Positions 12,504-23,207 of a DNA stretch of 64,000 bases are shown here, piece after piece (position 1 is the stretch's first letter; every line of letters begins with the position of its first letter). Both the position numbers and the translations under genes were made by a program. Source of the DNA: Pleurodeles waltl (Eukaryota; Chordata; Amphibia; Caudata; Salamandridae). Location: assembly GCF_031143425.1 (NCBI RefSeq), contig NC_090447.1, positions 134,621,106-134,685,105 of the forward strand, read 5' to 3'. Under the pieces are notes generated by a model that searched no databases, had not been told where the DNA came from, and worked only from the letters and a program-made list of their open reading frames with translations.

Positions 12504-12765
12504 GTTTGCTCTCACTTGGTGGGATGTTTGACAGCTCCCACCAAGTCAGAGCAAACACTTTGGTTCCAGCAGGCGAGAGCTGTCAAAAGCTCTTGCTTGC
12601 TGGAAACTGAGGTTTCATCTCTTCTCTGCCCGCAGACATGCGAGCAGTGAAAGAGATGAAATGATTGCTCTTGCCACAGAGTGCTGCATGTTTAGAAGTG
12701 CCCTGTGTGCAAGAGCAATGCTGGCTCCAGCAGGAGGCAGGGAGCTGCTGGCACATGCGGGAGCC
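12504..12765. repeat. array of four or five consecutive hairpins inside the foldback-like element
   Basis: Stem 1 at 12,504-12,556: 21 bp with one mismatch. Stem 2 at 12,563-12,606: CCAGCA...TGCTGG based. Stem 3 at 12,613-12,661: TTTCATCTC...GAGATGAAA. Stem 4 at 12,664-12,719: ATTGCTCTTGC...GCAAGAGCAAT. A weak fifth at 12,721-12,765 uses GGCTCC/GGGAGCC. The sequences are unrelated to the family A array, but the end-to-end hairpin layout is the same. Confidence 0.75.
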
Positions 12766-13505
12766 TTCAGGCTCTCCTCATGGTCCCATTGCACACCGCG
12801 TGCCTGTGGAGGGCTCCCAGGAGACCTGGCTGGCCCCAGGGAATGGGGTCCCTAGGACTAAAATAAGCCCAAGAGTGGGGCCATGCGTCCCCCTCCTCAA
12901 TTTGTTTATGGCTGGGACCTGGGGAATGGGGTCCCTGGGGCCAGGGCATCCCCTCCCCTAAAGTCCATGGTTCTCCCTTTAAATTTGTACACGTATCCAA
13001 ATGTGCAAATCACCTGGAAGCTCCCCCTACTTGGCCCCACACCGTCCACCTTAGTAGTAAGCAAAGTTCTTCCTGCATTTTCCAGGATGATGGACTGCTT
13101 CCCAAAGGGTCCCCCAGTGATTGTCTCTGCTTTTGGTGGCTTGTTCTTGATGCTGAGGAGTATAAGGACATCTCCACAAAACAAAGAAGCACTTATGTTA
13201 AATAGATAAGCGGAAGGACCCTGGTTTGGTGGAGGTTTACTTCTTTGTAGTCTCATTGGCCTCTATATAGGAGGATTCATGTTATCACAGAATTCTAGAG
13301 AAAGATGCACCAGGCACAAATTATATTGCCAAAATACACACAAGGTCACTGGTGATATTTCCTTGTCTTCCATTAAGCAACTGTAGTGTAGAATACGTAC
13401 TGGGAATTTATCCAAAGAGGCAGCAAGAACTCCACTTGGGTAGATATTTTGTGCAAATCTATGGACACTTGTTGGATGAAAGGGCAGGTGAGGTTCCCAT
13501 TTGGC

Positions 13506-13795
13506 TGAGTCACTCACACAGCTACTGACACACCCACACAGACACTCACGCACCCAGTCACAGATGCACTCAGACACTTACTTAGACACTCAGGCACCCA
13601 CTCACAGTTCCACTCAGACATTAATGCACTCACATGCAGACCTACTCAGACACTCACGTACCTACTCACACACCCTCTCACAGATCCCCTCAGAGACCCA
13701 CACACTCACTCACAGACCCACTTAGATACTCAGGCACCCACTCACAGACCCCCTGAGACATTCATGCACCCACTCACAGACCCACTCAGACGTGG
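13506..13795. repeat. degenerate minisatellite, CACTCACAGACCCACTCAGA-like
   Basis: Repeated CACTCACAGA, CACTCAGACA and CAGGCACCCA words in irregular units of roughly 35-40 bp. Open frames through it are repeat artefacts. Confidence 0.8.
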
Positions 13796-13799
13796 TGCT

Positions 13800-14165
13800 A
13801 TGCATGGAAGGGGTCCATATTTACAAGGCCATGAAAGCCATGCAAGGTGGTGCCAAATGTGATTTGCATCTTCACTTTGTATAAGCATTACCTCTCAGTA
13901 ATTTGCCCTACATTCAAATAATAAGGGCCTCAATTACAAGAAATTTACCACCGGTTAATGAGAAATCCTAACACCATGCTTGTGCCCTATTTACAAAATG
14001 GCTCTGCATGGGGTTAGGCTCTGGCTAGCGTTAAAAAAATGACTCTAGCCCCTCTCCTATGGTGGTAAAAAAATTATGCCAGTGCTGCAAAAGTGATGCT
14101 TGCCTGACTTGCAACACGCAATCTGTCTCTAGCCCTCCTAGCATCACTTCTGTGCCTAAAAGTGC
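13800..14165. mobile_element. possible family D-like miniature elements, degraded
   Basis: GGGGTCCATATTTACAAGGC at about 13,809 and GGGCCTCAATTACAAG at about 13,925 resemble the ends of the miniature elements elsewhere in the window. No matching right end or target duplication is clear. Confidence 0.35.
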
Positions 14166-14189
14166 CACCAAAACAGATGGAAGAATGTA

Positions 14190-14665
14190 GAAGCAGATAT
14201 GGAGATCCCTGGAGACCAGATACCCCATGACAACCCCATCAACCCCAGTACCAGTCAAGAAGTCCAGACAGACAGCCAGGAGGAGGGAAAGAGGAATAGG
14301 AAGTGCAGGTTTAGTGAGGAGAAAAACAACATACTGATCACTGAGGTGATGGAGCACCAACAACAGCTCTTCAACACCTCAACAATTGCCATTAGGGAGG
14401 AAAGAGACCATACAGCAGTCCATTGTAGACAAAGCCAACAGTGTGGCAGAGGTGAAGAGGACAGTCATTGACTGTATGAAGCGCTGGCATGATTGCAAGC
14501 ATAGAACAAAGGAGAAACTGACCAGCAACCACAAGGCAGCATTGTAGACCGGAGGTGGAAGAACAGCACCACAGGAGCACCTGGATGAGTTGGATGAGGT
14601 TGCAACCATCATCCCTGAGGAGTTGGTGGCAGGAGTATCAGGACATAACAGTGCAGCATAGGACA
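14190..14665 (+). pseudogene. Harbinger Myb/SANT-like accessory protein, first exon (NAIF1-like), decayed
   Basis: Harbinger elements encode, beside the transposase, a Myb/SANT-like DNA-binding protein that binds the termini and helps the transposase into the nucleus; vertebrate NAIF1 was domesticated from this family. Seen here: a basic-acidic start, then FSEEKNNILITEVMEHQ, a frame change near 14,395, then IVDKANSVAEVKRTV, CMKRWHDCKHRTKEKL and LDELDEVATIIPEELVAG, ending in a stop at about 14,659. The regular aromatic and Trp spacing of a trihelix/SANT fold is recognisable (W of KRWHD conserved). Besides the frameshift there is an in-frame stop near 14,545. It is not functional. The start ATG at 14,199 gives MEIPGDQ. 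Confidence 0.72.
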
Positions 14666-14919
14666 AACAACAACCATGGGGTAAGTTGAAGTTAGGGGTA
14701 ATGTGTTAGAAATGGAATGTCAAAAGCTGTAGGCAGCCATGTCCCAGTGCTAAGACGCACTGTCTGCAGGCAAAAGGGTAGTATACTGCCACACGCATGG
14801 TTAAACAGCAAAGATATGTAATTTGCATTGACCTCCCACAACTTACACAGCCCCGGTCAGAACCATCACCTCACTGTCTTCATCATTGTGTGAAGTGCAG
14901 CATCAGTCCACATTTACTC

Positions 14920-15140
14920 AACTTTGTGCCTCATGTATGAGAAAATGATGCAGTGCAGAGGAGCCAGCCAACTCGCTGTGCTGTGCTATGTCATTAAAAA
15001 AATGCAGGGATGTAAGGAAATACAATACATCCCTGTACTTACCACACCAATGATGCACAAACTGATTCCTAGCTCCAATGCAAGCACCCCTGCACCATGT
15101 AGTTACTCGATCTCACTTGGGCCTATGCACTCTAATCTAG
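14920..15140. mobile_element. family D miniature element fragment
   Basis: Shares with 16,260-16,490 a GTGCTGTGCT...CAACACATCCCTGTA-like core and a CACCCCTGCACCATG right part, the same words found at 43.9-44.0 kb. Ends are not resolved. It lies between the two putative exons of the decayed Myb-like gene. Confidence 0.5.
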
Positions 15141-16259
15141 GATGGAAATTCTAAGAATGAAATGGCTGTGTCACAGGATAAACAACATCTGAGAGCAGGG
15201 CCCGGTCTGGGCGATGGGAGATATCCACACATAGGGACATGGCAAGAGACTTGTCTTTGGTACCCTGCATTAAACTAAATTGCACCCAGCTAACTTGGCA
15301 GGTAGCGTGAGTGCACACAGGTGTCAGCTGCCATGGAAGGGACCACGGGAACTCATCACAGAGAAATAATTTGTGGGGCCCATGTGTGGGAAAATCAGTG
15401 ATTATGTGTGGGCATAGTGGGACACTGCTACTGCTCTGCATGGTAGGTGCTGACTGCATGGTAAAATTAAATCTGTTTGGAATGGGGAGACTGAACATAC
15501 TGGGGAGGTGGGAATGGACATGGGTACTGAATTGTACAAACACAAGTACACATGAGTCACTGAATCTCATTATGCAATGTTTGTGGTACACCTGGGAACG
15601 GATGGCAGAGAAAAGCCCATTGGGGGACTACAATCTACATGTCATGTGGACCGGGGAAGCATGTGGCATATGCCAGTAGTGAGTAAGATGCAACATTGTC
15701 TCATGGTGCCACATGTACAGCTTGGAGGATGTCAAACAGAGACTTGACAAGAGATACTAAGAAATTTATAGCCACCACAAATGACAGGACCCATAGAAGA
15801 ACCCAAACTAAAGTGGGTGGGCCTACTGATGTGGGAGTCAGATGTAGGGACGTGGCACTAACTACACCACTATTACCATATGGGGTGAGGTCCTAACATT
15901 GCTGTCCATAAAAAAAAAATAATGTAGCATCACTGGATATGGACATGCATGATAGACGTGTCATAGGCATGTGAGAATGAATGTATGAACTGGGTAGGAG
16001 CTCTGTGTGCCACTTGCCTATATACCTGGACTCAAACATGAGTAATCTGAGGAGGTCTGTACTCATAGAATGGCCTGAGTCATATGACATCCAACACAGA
16101 TAAACAGCTCATCCCGGATGTAATGAGAGGAATCTAAGTGAGCAAAACTACCCAGTAGGACAGCGCCCATCCCCTCAGAGCAGGCACACCATGCTTCTGT
16201 GAACAATCCATCTGTAATGAAAATTTTGGGAAACTGCAACAATACCCATGCCCAACAGG

Positions 16260-16490
16260 TGTACTGAACATCATTGTTTAACTCAGGACCCCATGTATGG
16301 GGAAATGGTGCAACATGGTGGTGCAAGCCAGCTTGTTGTGCTGTGCTGCACTCCACCATTTTGAAAGTACAGAGATGCGTTGTATGTACCAAAATGCAAC
16401 ACATCCCTGTATTTTCCTCACAATGGTGCACATCTGCCTGGCGCCAACATATGCACCCTTGCACCATGGTGTACAGGTGCCTTTTTTGAG
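16260..16490. mobile_element. family D miniature element fragment
   Basis: Similar to 14,920-15,140: TGTTGTGCTGTGCTGCACTCC, CAACACATCCCTGTATTT and GCACCCTTGCACCATGG in the same order (first word quoted loosely). Non-coding. Confidence 0.5.
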
Positions 16491-16954
16491 GGATGATGGC
16501 TCATGTGCTGGAAGGGACACTTCCGTGAACAATCAGGAATCGTGTCTACCACTTTCTATGGGCGCTGTAAAATGAGGTGGGTGGGAATCTGACATCTAAA
16601 TCAGGAAATGCATCACATTTCCATAGATTCAGTGAGTATTGCGGGGAGACACCCTCAGCAACACCTTTGGAACTCACCTTCTATACAGTGAACGGAGAGA
16701 AAGGGCTGCACATTTACAGGGCCATGCCATGCTACACAAAGTGACGTATTGTGATCAAGTAAGTTAGGGGACTGCACACTGTTCCACTGCAGCATCGGAT
16801 ACAATGACACTCCAGCTGTGCAGTGTTCTGATAGGGCATTCCGAATGAGGCATTGACTGTGCTGTTTGTGAGTCCTAGATTGTGAACCTGCTTTCTCATG
16901 TCAACATCTCATCTAGCAGACATCAACATCAGCATATCTCTATTTCATTACAGA

Positions 16955-17420
16955 GGATGGATACATACCTCCTGGCCAGCTGCCTTTGCTGGAATTCTCC
17001 GACAATGAGAATGACCAATTGCAAACCATACATCCGGATACCCCCAGGAAATCATAGGTGCTAAACAGATACCATTTCTGGTCGCAGGGAGACTAGACAG
17101 CGATCCGGGGTCTCCAGGTGATTCACCCAACATCCAGCAAACACCACCTGACAGCCCACCCGTAGCCCTGGACTCTCAGGACCCACCACTTATATTCCAG
17201 AAACTGCGGTAGGAGTCCAAAGGTATCTTGCAGATATGGTGCAGGTGGGGATGGAGACTGTAGCGGGTACCATAGAGGCTGTCCAAAGCTGCCTCAATCC
17301 AAATAAGAACAAATCAGCTTCCATACGAGGCACCTCTTCTGTGCTTTCCGACCTCCTGCAGATTTATGATGAGTGCAATAACAGCAGCATTCCACCCATG
17401 CATTTCCCATGACTTACTAA
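16955..17420 (+). pseudogene. possible second exon of the decayed Harbinger Myb-like gene
   Basis: A splice-acceptor-like TTTCATTACAG at about 16,945-16,955 leads into a frame with LPLLEFSDNENDQLQ and, after frame changes, a segment around 17,230-17,300 (GCAGATATGG...) resembling the amphipathic C-terminal helix region of these proteins. It lies downstream of the 14.2-kb exon in the same orientation. A TTTAATAAAAC poly-A-like signal follows at about 17,692. The assignment is inferred from position and weak sequence character. Confidence 0.4.
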
Positions 17421-20400
17421 CATAGATCAACTGCAAATAAATACCTATTTTGGGATGTGTATCCATTCACATCCAGATTGCCACTTACATTGCTCAACAA
17501 TGGTTGTAGATAGCTGTTCTGATCCCATCGCCAACCTGACAGGTATTTGCCCATATGGAATACACCTAGTCACACATGTTTCCAAACACTGCTTGCAAAG
17601 CCAAAGGTATGTACCTAACGCATCCTGTGCAGACATGCTGCCTCCTAGATAGAAAATCATAATGGAGACTATAATGTAGGAAACAATAAGGTTTAATAAA
17701 ACTATTAATATTTTGCCAGAACAAACTAAACTACCTAACCTACCTATCCTAATCTAAGCTACACTACCTTAAACTAAGTTATACCTACAACTAACTTATC
17801 TTAACTTATCCTAAATGTTTAATGTCACATGATAAACATGTTAACCTCCCCACCCCACTTAAAACACATCTGTAGACAAAGACAACAGTATCTGCAGCTA
17901 TACGTGGACTAACTAAACATATATGCCTAAAGAAATATACATATCTTTGTAATTTTAAAAAAATTACATTTTGTAAATTGTTTTTATTAAAACACATACC
18001 TAAAACATCACTCACTGCTTAAAACCACCCATTAAAAAGAAACCCCTAAAAAGTACCCACCCCTAATACAAAATACCATTTACTACAATAACTTACCTAA
18101 TACTATCTATCAAAAACATCATCAATAAAAAAACTATATACATTCCATTAGGGCAATCCTTCACCTCATCGTCTTGTCACAGCTGGCTTGATCCCCAGGA
18201 GCAGGATGATCACCTGGACATGCTTGTGCTCCAGGCTGGACAGACAGAACTTCATGTCCACCACTTATAGCCAAATGCCCCATTTAAAATCTGCCCAAAG
18301 TGCATCTGGTGGGCACTGTGCAGTGGATGGAGCAGCAGTCCTGGTGGTGAAGGGGGATGAATCTGCCCTTGCAGGCCCACCCCTGTCTGGATCCTGAGTC
18401 TTTCCCTTTCAATGGTAGGTGGAGGCAGGTGGTTCCATGGTTGGAACCCCTTGGGGAAAAGCACTCCAGGACCCCAATGCTCTCTCATGCTTATCTGTTT
18501 TCCCCATCCTCTTGAATGCCTTTCTTACAAGAAGGATGTGGCGATGGCATCTGACCCTCTTCTCACAATTGCACTTCTGGGATGGGTAGACAGAAAGAAT
18601 ACATGTAATTTAAAGGTTTATGCGGTAAATAAACATCAAGGATGTCATGTAAATACTATCTACAGACAGCACATAACGCACATAACAAACCACAAGAACT
18701 TCATGAAGGGCAAAGTGAATATAATTCTGCCCAATATCCATCATCTCTATATTGATTATGTTTGTGGTACCAAGGCTAAGCTAATGTTACACAATAGCAG
18801 TGCCCTGTCTTGAACCATCTTTGAATTACCATGTCATAATGGACTATGGTTATGATAAATGCTGTTCTGCGACCATGGTATGGCACACTCATCATGTTAC
18901 ATTGCTCATCAATGTCCCTTCTGCATACTCATTGGCCTTGGAATCATTGGTCTCTAGCAGACTGTAAGCTAGATGGCATGTCTCATAACATTGTGTGCTT
19001 GATATGGTAAGTGTACCTATCTGGACATATTGCTACATGGAAGCTACATGTGCCAGGTATCATATGTGAGAACAGAGGGTGGATAGCTCACTCACATCAC
19101 ACCGAGATGCATGTAACTACTCCCATATTTAATCATGTCAGTACATGGTGGGCCATGCCGTGACTCCTAGCATACTCCCCAAGTAACTGGATGTGTCTCA
19201 CCATGCAGCCCATTGTTGTACATATGTGTCTGAAATTCATGTCACCTTGCTGCACACCAGCACTCAGTATATACATGTAATAGGTGGGTGCATGTATGCC
19301 CTTCATTTAATCTGCACAACGATCTTGGAACTGCAATGGCAAATGCTGTTAATTGTATGGACCTGTTTGCATTACATCCTGTAAACCACCAGAGCCAGCA
19401 CTATCTAAAGCTGAATTGGTTATTGGTATGTTATATGACAATGTTGTATGGATATCCCTCTGGTCTTACACTTGTTTCCAGATCTTTGAAGATGACTGGG
19501 GTTAGCAATGTTGATACTTACAACATAGAGTGTGGGGCATCACACCACATGAGTGGTCAATTCAATTGCTAATCCATGTGTGGTATGTTGACCACGTCCT
19601 GCCAGTCTTAGGGCCTTATTGGCATGGTCCTCAGTCCTGGAAGTACATGCTTTACTGTAATTTTCATGTGGCATACACAGCAGGAACATGTTTTGTGAAC
19701 CACATATTGCCACCCTACCGAGATGTGTAAGACCCTGTACTTCTGGCACATGTTCTTACTATCATCACCATATTTGGACTCATACACCATGTGTGGACTA
19801 GCCAGATACATCAGACATAGATTGTACTGTGACTAACTGCAGCCTACCTGTGAATATGAAAAGTTTTTTTTCAGGTATACAGTGCCATGCCATGTTCACT
19901 TATGATTCTACTACTACATATGTTCACAGATCCTGGCACTGTGGTCATTGCTCTTTGGTTATACCTGCAAATCAGTGGCAATTGAAACCTCCTTGACATT
20001 AGTCAGATGCAAATGCACATCCTGCGCCCAGCCTCTACCTCACGTTCCAGAAGCACGTATAGCATATGGAGTATGACTTTGGTTATATGCACTTAGGACA
20101 TAGCATTGCACACAGCATACAACATCACACACAATCCTTTCACTACCCATTACACATACAGGATGACACTAACTAGTAGCATCAAGGTCACAGAAGGTAT
20201 CCACCTCTCCTGCGGTGTATGGCTCAGGTCAACCTGCAAGAAATAACATGAGACATAGCACTGTGAATGTTGAACAATGGACACCATGGACAAAGAGTGC
20301 GCATAACACATGACTTGAAAATGGTCAAAAAAGTCTTATGGTTGTAACAACTCAAATAGACCATTGGACATGTCTCAATGACATACATTTGAAGACCAGA

Positions 20401-20690
20401 CTGACATGTACACATAAGTGATGGTATCATACATACATGTCTCAGGTACATTGTTTAAATCTTTCAAGTGACCTACTACCTCAAGTTTTTCAAGGCTAGC
20501 TGAGTGTAATAGCACCTTACATCTCCATGACTCACAGAACACACTCAGCCATGGCTACCAATACTCCTGCCTCACTCCTGCCTCACTCCTGTCATCACAG
20601 GTACATGACAATGTGACATACAACTGTAGTTAGACATCCTCATCCCCTGCCGACGGCTACCAACATACCATGTCCGCGGGGGAAATCCGC
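17421..20690. other. non-coding DNA; CTAA-rich tract, then TG/CA-rich DNA
   Basis: 17,700-17,820 is rich in CCTAA-type words. 18,500-20,600 is dominated by ACATGT/TGTGTA-type words, as are 29,120-30,180 and 59,600-62,000. No transposase motif was found on either strand here, although a partner for the 14.2-kb gene might be expected. Confidence 0.45.
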
Positions 20691-20871
20691 TAAGGGTATT
20701 ATGACCCACACTTAGAAATTCTCCACAATACAGACACCCACACAAGTCCGCCACACCAAAGGTCAGTGATAAATTGGTGGTACCAAAACCCACACTGTTA
20801 CGCCAACAGGAATACGCCTACACTATCACAAACCACAATCAACGCAGCGGTCATTCAACCGCGGTAAACCA

Positions 20872-21184
20872 TTGGCGGTACACACCGCTGTGCTCAAAAT
20901 ACACACACACCTACAAAACACCACCACATTGGACAATTCAAAATACACACACCTGATACACATACACACACCCACACACCCAATCCAATATAAAACACAC
21001 ACCCACATTACCCACAACCCCTTACAACGCAACTTTTGGAAGAAGCAGAGAGACAGGAAAGCAAAGACCACACCAGCATCCAGAGGCACACAACACCATC
21101 ACTCATACACCATCCACGCACAAAACACCACACACCCCAAAACATCACCTCACACATCACCTCCCACATCACTCACACCACATC
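20872..21184 (+). promoter_or_regulatory. ACA-rich leader upstream of Myb-like gene A
   Basis: CA/AC-rich, G-poor sequence running to the ATG at 21,185 and resembling a 5' untranslated leader. An open frame through it (from 20,872) encodes only His/Thr/Pro-rich low-complexity sequence and I do not call it a gene. Confidence 0.35.
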
Positions 21185-22717
21185 ATGACACCTCAAAGAC
21201 ACCCCAGGTTTTCTGAGGAGGAGTTCAGAGTCATGGTGGAGGAAATCATCCAGGTTGAGCCACAGCTATTTGGATCACAGGTGCAGCAGACCTCTATTGC
21301 AAGGAAGATGGAGTTATGGCGGAGAATTGTCAACAGGGTCAACGCAGTGGGACAGCACCCCAGAACACGGGATGACCTCAGGAATAGGTGGAACGACCTA
21401 CGGGGGAAGGTACGTTCTGTAGTATCCAGACACCAGGCAGCGGTACAGAGGACTGGCGGTGGACCCCCACCTCCTCCCCCACAACTAACAACATGGGAGG
21501 AGCAAGTCTTGGCGATCATGCATCCTGAGGGCCTCGCAGGAGTAGCAGGAGGACTGGGCTCTGGTAAGGCAAATCTTTACTACTTTATCTCCCCACCCTA
21601 CCTGCATGCCACCACAAACACCTACCCCTATCCTCACACCCATCACTCCACCACCTCACATATACCCCACTATCACAACCCACCCATCCCAATACCGAGC
21701 CCTGCATGCAACAACAATCCGTGGACACCCATCACCAAAGCATGTCCAAGGGAGAGACTCACCCAGGGCACAAAATCACCACTCACACAAGGGCCAAGGC
21801 GATAATGCAAGCACAGTAGTAGAGGAAAACACACCCATTGCACAAGATGGCACACACAGATACAATAAAAATGCATTTACACCCCAACAGGACCCCTACA
21901 CAACGTCACCCGACAGGAGGTGCCAGCCATATCCATTCCCCCCACAGAAGAGGCCCACAGTGACGACAGCAGCTCTGCACACCTGGATCAAGATGACCAG
22001 CCCGGCCCATCAGGGACCTCTGGACAGTCAGTTCCCCTACTACAGTCCCAAACCACCACAGAACCTCCCCCCTCAGGAAACACCACCACATCACCCACCC
22101 AGCGGGCCCATACCACTGTCCCCAGGACATGTCAATCAGCAGTGTGTCCACCACTACAGGGACCCCAGGCAACCCCACAAACACAGGACAATCAGGAGCC
22201 TGGGGTCAGTGGCAGTGGGCAAACGGTTCAGGGAACAGAGGCACAGGATAAGAGGGAAGCTGGGAGGGCTGCTGTGGGACAGCGGGAGGACAGGCCCAGG
22301 GAACTGACCCTCCACGAGGCACTATCAAACATCATGGGAGCATACCGCCATTCCCAGGAGACCATTGGCACGGACCTAGCCAATTTTCATGAGACCCAGC
22401 GGCTGCAGGAGGGATAGTACCTGGGGATCAGGGAGGACTTGAAGTCCATTAACTCCACCCTGGTCACCATTGCAGGGGTGCTGGCAGACATGGCCAACAC
22501 CATGAGGGAGACAGTGGCATACCACTGGGCCCCTGACACCAGCCCAAACAATGAACAGCCTTCCAAGTCCGCTGGCGCTAGTGGACAGGAGGTCCCGCCA
22601 CAGGACCAACAGGCCACCAGCACCCCACCCCCTGCAGAACGAGAACCACCCTGCAAACGGTCCCTGCGATCCAGGCAGGAGACAGAGAACATTGCCAAGA
22701 CCCCCACCAGGAAATAA
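21185..22717 (+). CDS. Harbinger Myb/SANT-like DNA-binding protein A, two exons, nearly intact
   Basis: Accessory DNA-binding protein of a Harbinger transposon, expected to bind the element ends with the transposase in the nucleus. Exon 1 (21,185-21,563) starts MTPQRHPRFSEEEF and gives a complete Myb/SANT-like domain over residues about 6-85, with LWRRIVNRVNAVG, then LRNRWNDLRGKV, the last being the typical third helix. A Pro-rich linker and WEEQVLAIMHPEG follow. Donor G|GTAAGG at 21,564 and acceptor CCCCAACAG at 21,890 join in phase (codon GGA), removing 327 bp. Exon 2 (21,891-22,717) is Ser/Gln/Pro-rich, then has a helical tail (LHEALSNIMGAYRHSQ; INSTLVTIAGVLADMANTM), ending in a basic KRSLRSRQ region and stop. 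The only visible lesion is one TAG at 22,415, probably from CAG. AATAAATAAA follows at 22,899. Confidence 0.8.
21564..21890 (+). other. intron of Myb-like gene A
   Basis: GT-AG intron of 327 bp, with GTAAGG at the 5' end and a CA-rich tract followed by CCCCAACAG at the 3' end. Splicing keeps the reading frame open into the Ser/Pro-rich second exon, which supports it. Confidence 0.7.
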
Positions 22718-22898
22718 GACTCTCCTGATTGTCACCCTTCTATCACACTCTGTCACCCTGTCCACCTTGAACTGACATTGCTCCACTTCCTATGCCCCAT
22801 TGGACAATGCACCTGGGATACCGAGAGACTGGACTCTACAATGGACCTTCCTCCACCATCACCCCAGCCCCTTCCACATACCCCTATACACATTAGCC

Positions 22899-22908
22899 AA
22901 TAAATAAA
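22899..22908 (+). terminator. polyadenylation signal of Myb-like gene A
   Basis: Two overlapping AATAAA hexamers (AATAAATAAA), about 180 bp after the stop codon and in the space before the convergent transposase gene. Confidence 0.6.
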
Positions 22909-23207
22909 CACCCTTGAATCACAAACCAGTCTATAGTCAGTCTGTACTTTCACAAATGTATAATTACAACTTCTTCCACAAATATCAATGTAAATGTTCA
23001 TTTGCATATACCAATGTATGACAGTTGTTGGACAGCAGTAAATATAGCAGAAGGCAGAATGAGGTACCCCGATCTGTGAAATGGAAAGCCAAAGTGAACT
23101 CTCAGTGTCCATACACAGAGGTTAAGAGGCTGACTTATACAATGTCCTTCAGTAGTCAGATATGAGATGAGCAGTGCCAGTCTCTTACCTGTGTCTCACT
23201 GGAAGTA

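Larger units (their letters stand above)
9300..13005. mobile_element. family C foldback-like element: imperfect inverted repeat of about 3.7 kb
   Basis: The left half (about 9,300-11,110) and the right half (about 11,110-13,005) are diverged inverted copies of each other. Examples: 10,572-10,630 against 11,617-11,680 (GTGTTGGCAGCCAATCAGA in both after reverse complement); 10,690-10,810 against 11,420-11,560 (CTGCCAAATTTGG with matching flanks); a GGAGGTGGTGGTCCC-type block near 10,250 against its complement near 11,960; and a block near 9,700-9,770 matching the complement of about 12,830-12,900 (CCCT.GGGACCCCATTCCC-like). Both arms are rich in CCCCAGGG words. There is no credible coding frame. 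A family B miniature element lies in the right arm, so the repeat predates that insertion. Outer ends are approximate. Confidence 0.6.

Noticed and set aside
13506..13795. Possible telomere-like or satellite array
   Set aside because: The CACTCAGACA-type units are irregular and unlike TTAGGG; a simple degenerate minisatellite is sufficient.
20872..21216. 114-residue His/Thr-rich open frame before Myb-like gene A
   Set aside because: The ACA-rich composition explains the open frame; it overlaps the real start in another frame and looks like a leader.
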